Source: an uncultured bacterium (lineage in GTDB: Bacteria > Bacillota_A > Clostridia > Lachnospirales > Lachnospiraceae). From it: DNA of 15,918 nucleotides. Made by a program: the position numbers and the translations under genes. The stretch covers positions 1-15,918 of the forward strand of contig CAJMOO010000041.1 of the NCBI GenBank assembly GCA_905215045.1, given 5' to 3'. Shown piece by piece: positions 15,086 to 15,918 of this stretch (its first letter is position 1; every line of letters starts with the position of its first letter). Below the pieces are notes generated by a model. That model did not search any database and was not told where the DNA came from. It saw only the letters and a list, made by a program, of their open reading frames with translations.

Positions 15086-15140
15086 TAGAATTTATAATAA
15101 GGTTTTTACGTCCTTATTATATTTTCTGGTTTCTTTTTTA
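15085..15140 (+). terminator. Leader terminator downstream of the RAT-like site
   Basis: A perfect 10-bp stem TATAATAAGG/CCTTATTATA (15093-15102 with 15112-15121), extended by pairing of CTAGAA (15085-15090) with TTCTGG (15124-15129) across a small mismatch, then a T-rich stretch to 15140. The base of the stem touches the end of the RAT-like site, so forming the antiterminator would oppose the terminator. Confidence 0.6.
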
Positions 15141-15156
15141 TTTTAGAGGATAAAAT

Positions 15157-15372
15157 ATGAAAGAAAAACACTACATAAAGAAAGTACTTAACAATAATGT
15201 GGTATTTTCGAAAAATAAAGATGGAAAAGAACTAAACAAAGAGTTAAATGATAATCTTTATGTAACTCTTTGCGACCATATTTATTATGCTGTTGAAAGA
15301 TACCATAAAGGTCTGATTTTTCAAAATCAATTGGTTTGGAAAATCCGACAATCTGCATCTGCCTGTGACTGA
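15157..15372 (+). pseudogene. LicT/BglG-family antiterminator remnant (CAT fragment fused to partial PRD1)
   Basis: 71 residues. The first 25 (IKKVLNNNVVFSKNKDGKE) are the start of a CAT RNA-binding domain. The text then jumps to LNKELNDNLYVTLCDHIYYAVERYHKGLI followed by FQNQLVWKI, the start of the first PRD regulatory domain, with its conserved His at H41 (CDHI). About 55-60 residues (most of the CAT domain) are missing without loss of frame, and everything after the first third of PRD1 is gone. The last eight residues (RQSASACD) come from sequence shared with the convergent merR remnant. Intact relatives have about 280 residues and control beta-glucoside or other sugar operons. Start: ATG at 15157 after AGAGGA. 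With no complete CAT domain it should not bind RNA. Confidence 0.8.
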
Positions 15373-15734
15373 TCCAGCTTTCTGATCGGAGCTTCCATAT
15401 CCTGTGAATGGTTTATTTTCTGTTCAATACGCTTTAATTCCTGCTGTTTTTCCAGAACAATCTTTTTTTGCTGCATCAGTTTTTCTTCAATGTTGCTTAT
15501 ATCCTTATTTTTTAAGAAGTCCTCTATTTCAGCTAATGGCATATCTAATGCTCTTAAATATCTGATGGTATTAAGCACTTCAAACTGTTTCGTTCCATAA
15601 TAACGATAGCCTGTATCCGGGGAAGTATATTCTGGGTGAAGCAGTCCAACATTCTCATAATGCCGCAGACTGCTGACACTGATATGAAAAAGTTTTGATA
15701 CCTCACCTATAGAAAATAGCCCTTTTCTGTCCAT
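15327..15734 (-). pseudogene. MerR-family regulator, C-terminally truncated
   Basis: 135 residues. The winged helix-turn-helix is complete: FSIGEVSKLFHISVSSLRHYE (7-27), the wing SPDTGYRYYG (38-47), then helices VLNTIRYLRALDMPLAEIEDFL (53-74). A dimerising coiled coil covers about 82-109. Effector-binding relatives run on to about 250-280 residues. Here the frame stops shortly after the coil, in sequence shared with the convergent antiterminator remnant. A large deletion probably joined two truncated genes. As DNA-binding and dimerisation parts remain, it might still bind DNA. The ATG at 15732-15734 follows GGGAG and starts 4 nt after the MATE gene stop, so the two are likely co-transcribed and the regulator probably controlled the efflux pump. 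Confidence 0.75.
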
Positions 15735-15738
15735 ATCA

Positions 15739-15918
15739 TCACGCTCCCTTCTTTATCGGTTCTTTATGGTATATCACATAAAACGCCATCACACAGATTA
15801 ACACTGATAACAACGAACCGGCTGCTGTTGCAAGTCCCATCGGAAACAATGTTGTTTTAAATATCCTTGATGTCAGATAAACTCCCGGAATACGAACCAG
15901 TACAATTGCCAGAATGTT
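15739..15918 (-). CDS. MATE-family efflux transporter, C-terminal part (runs off the window)
   Basis: The frame is open from the window edge to a TGA at 15739-15741, giving 59 residues: ILAIVLVRIPGVYLTSRIF, then TLFPMGLATAAGSLLSVLICVMAFYVIY and a basic tail ending IKKGA. The RIP-x-x-Y-L and TLFPMGLA(A/T)xxGSLLS segments are typical of the last helices of Lachnospiraceae MATE (NorM/DinF-type) multidrug exporters, which use Na+ or H+ gradients. The start lies outside. It is immediately upstream of the MerR-type gene. Confidence 0.72.
   Translation of the reverse strand, partial: NILAIVLVRIPGVYLTSRIFKTTLFPMGLATAAGSLLSVLICVMAFYVIYHKEPIKKGA

Overview
This window is AT-rich DNA from a Gram-positive anaerobe, most likely a gut Lachnospiraceae or close Clostridia relative. 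The reasons are: enolase followed directly by secG (the usual Firmicute order eno-secG-rnr-smpB), two ECF sigma/anti-sigma loci, a LicT/BglG-type antiterminator, an AAA-ATPase/PD-(D/E)XK protein of the type common in gut anaerobes, strong Shine-Dalgarno sites and frequent TTG/GTG starts. Almost every gene lies on the minus strand, so transcription runs from high to low coordinates.

Layout from left to right. 1-1454: the 5' end of secG with its own promoter, and intact eno. 1540-2915: a collapsed ECF sigma/anti-sigma pair in which pieces of sigma and anti-sigma are joined and the anti-sigma membrane anchor is gone. 3128-3313: a 61-residue membrane protein on the plus strand, followed by a bidirectional terminator. 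3415-5282: an intact ECF sigma factor and membrane anti-sigma factor overlapping by 4 nt. 5283-5977: about 700 bp without a convincing gene, holding two long near-perfect hairpins (5396-5504 and 5781-5956, the second tipped by a four-way-junction RNA-like fold) and three degenerate copies of a ~33-36 bp repeat. 5978-7119: remnants of an AAA/PD-(D/E)XK protein and of an aldo/keto reductase.

7125-10429 is the metabolic core: a four-gene fumarate reductase/succinate dehydrogenase operon. In order of transcription it encodes an extracytoplasmic membrane-anchored protein with a flavinylation-like DAISGAT motif, a five-helix di-heme cytochrome b, a flavoprotein and an iron-sulfur protein, all coupled by overlapping stops and starts. 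The flavoprotein has Gln where the covalent-FAD His normally sits, which points to fumarate reduction. A near-consensus promoter for this operon lies inside the tail of an internally deleted aldo/keto reductase (10458-10967), which follows a probable LysR C-terminal remnant.

11288-14976 holds a possible 32-residue small protein, a terminator, and a cyclic-di-GMP pair: an EAL phosphodiesterase with a degenerate GGDEF domain, and a GGDEF diguanylate cyclase whose reading frame is broken by a single in-frame TAA. 15056-15918 holds a RAT-like antiterminator site and terminator upstream of a badly truncated LicT/BglG gene, a truncated MerR regulator, and the C-terminal end of a MATE efflux transporter.

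The strongest pattern across the window is decay by internal deletion: at least five loci keep open frames but have lost blocks of conserved sequence, while eno, the frd operon and one sigma/anti-sigma pair are intact. No CRISPR array, tRNA, rRNA or transposase gene was found.
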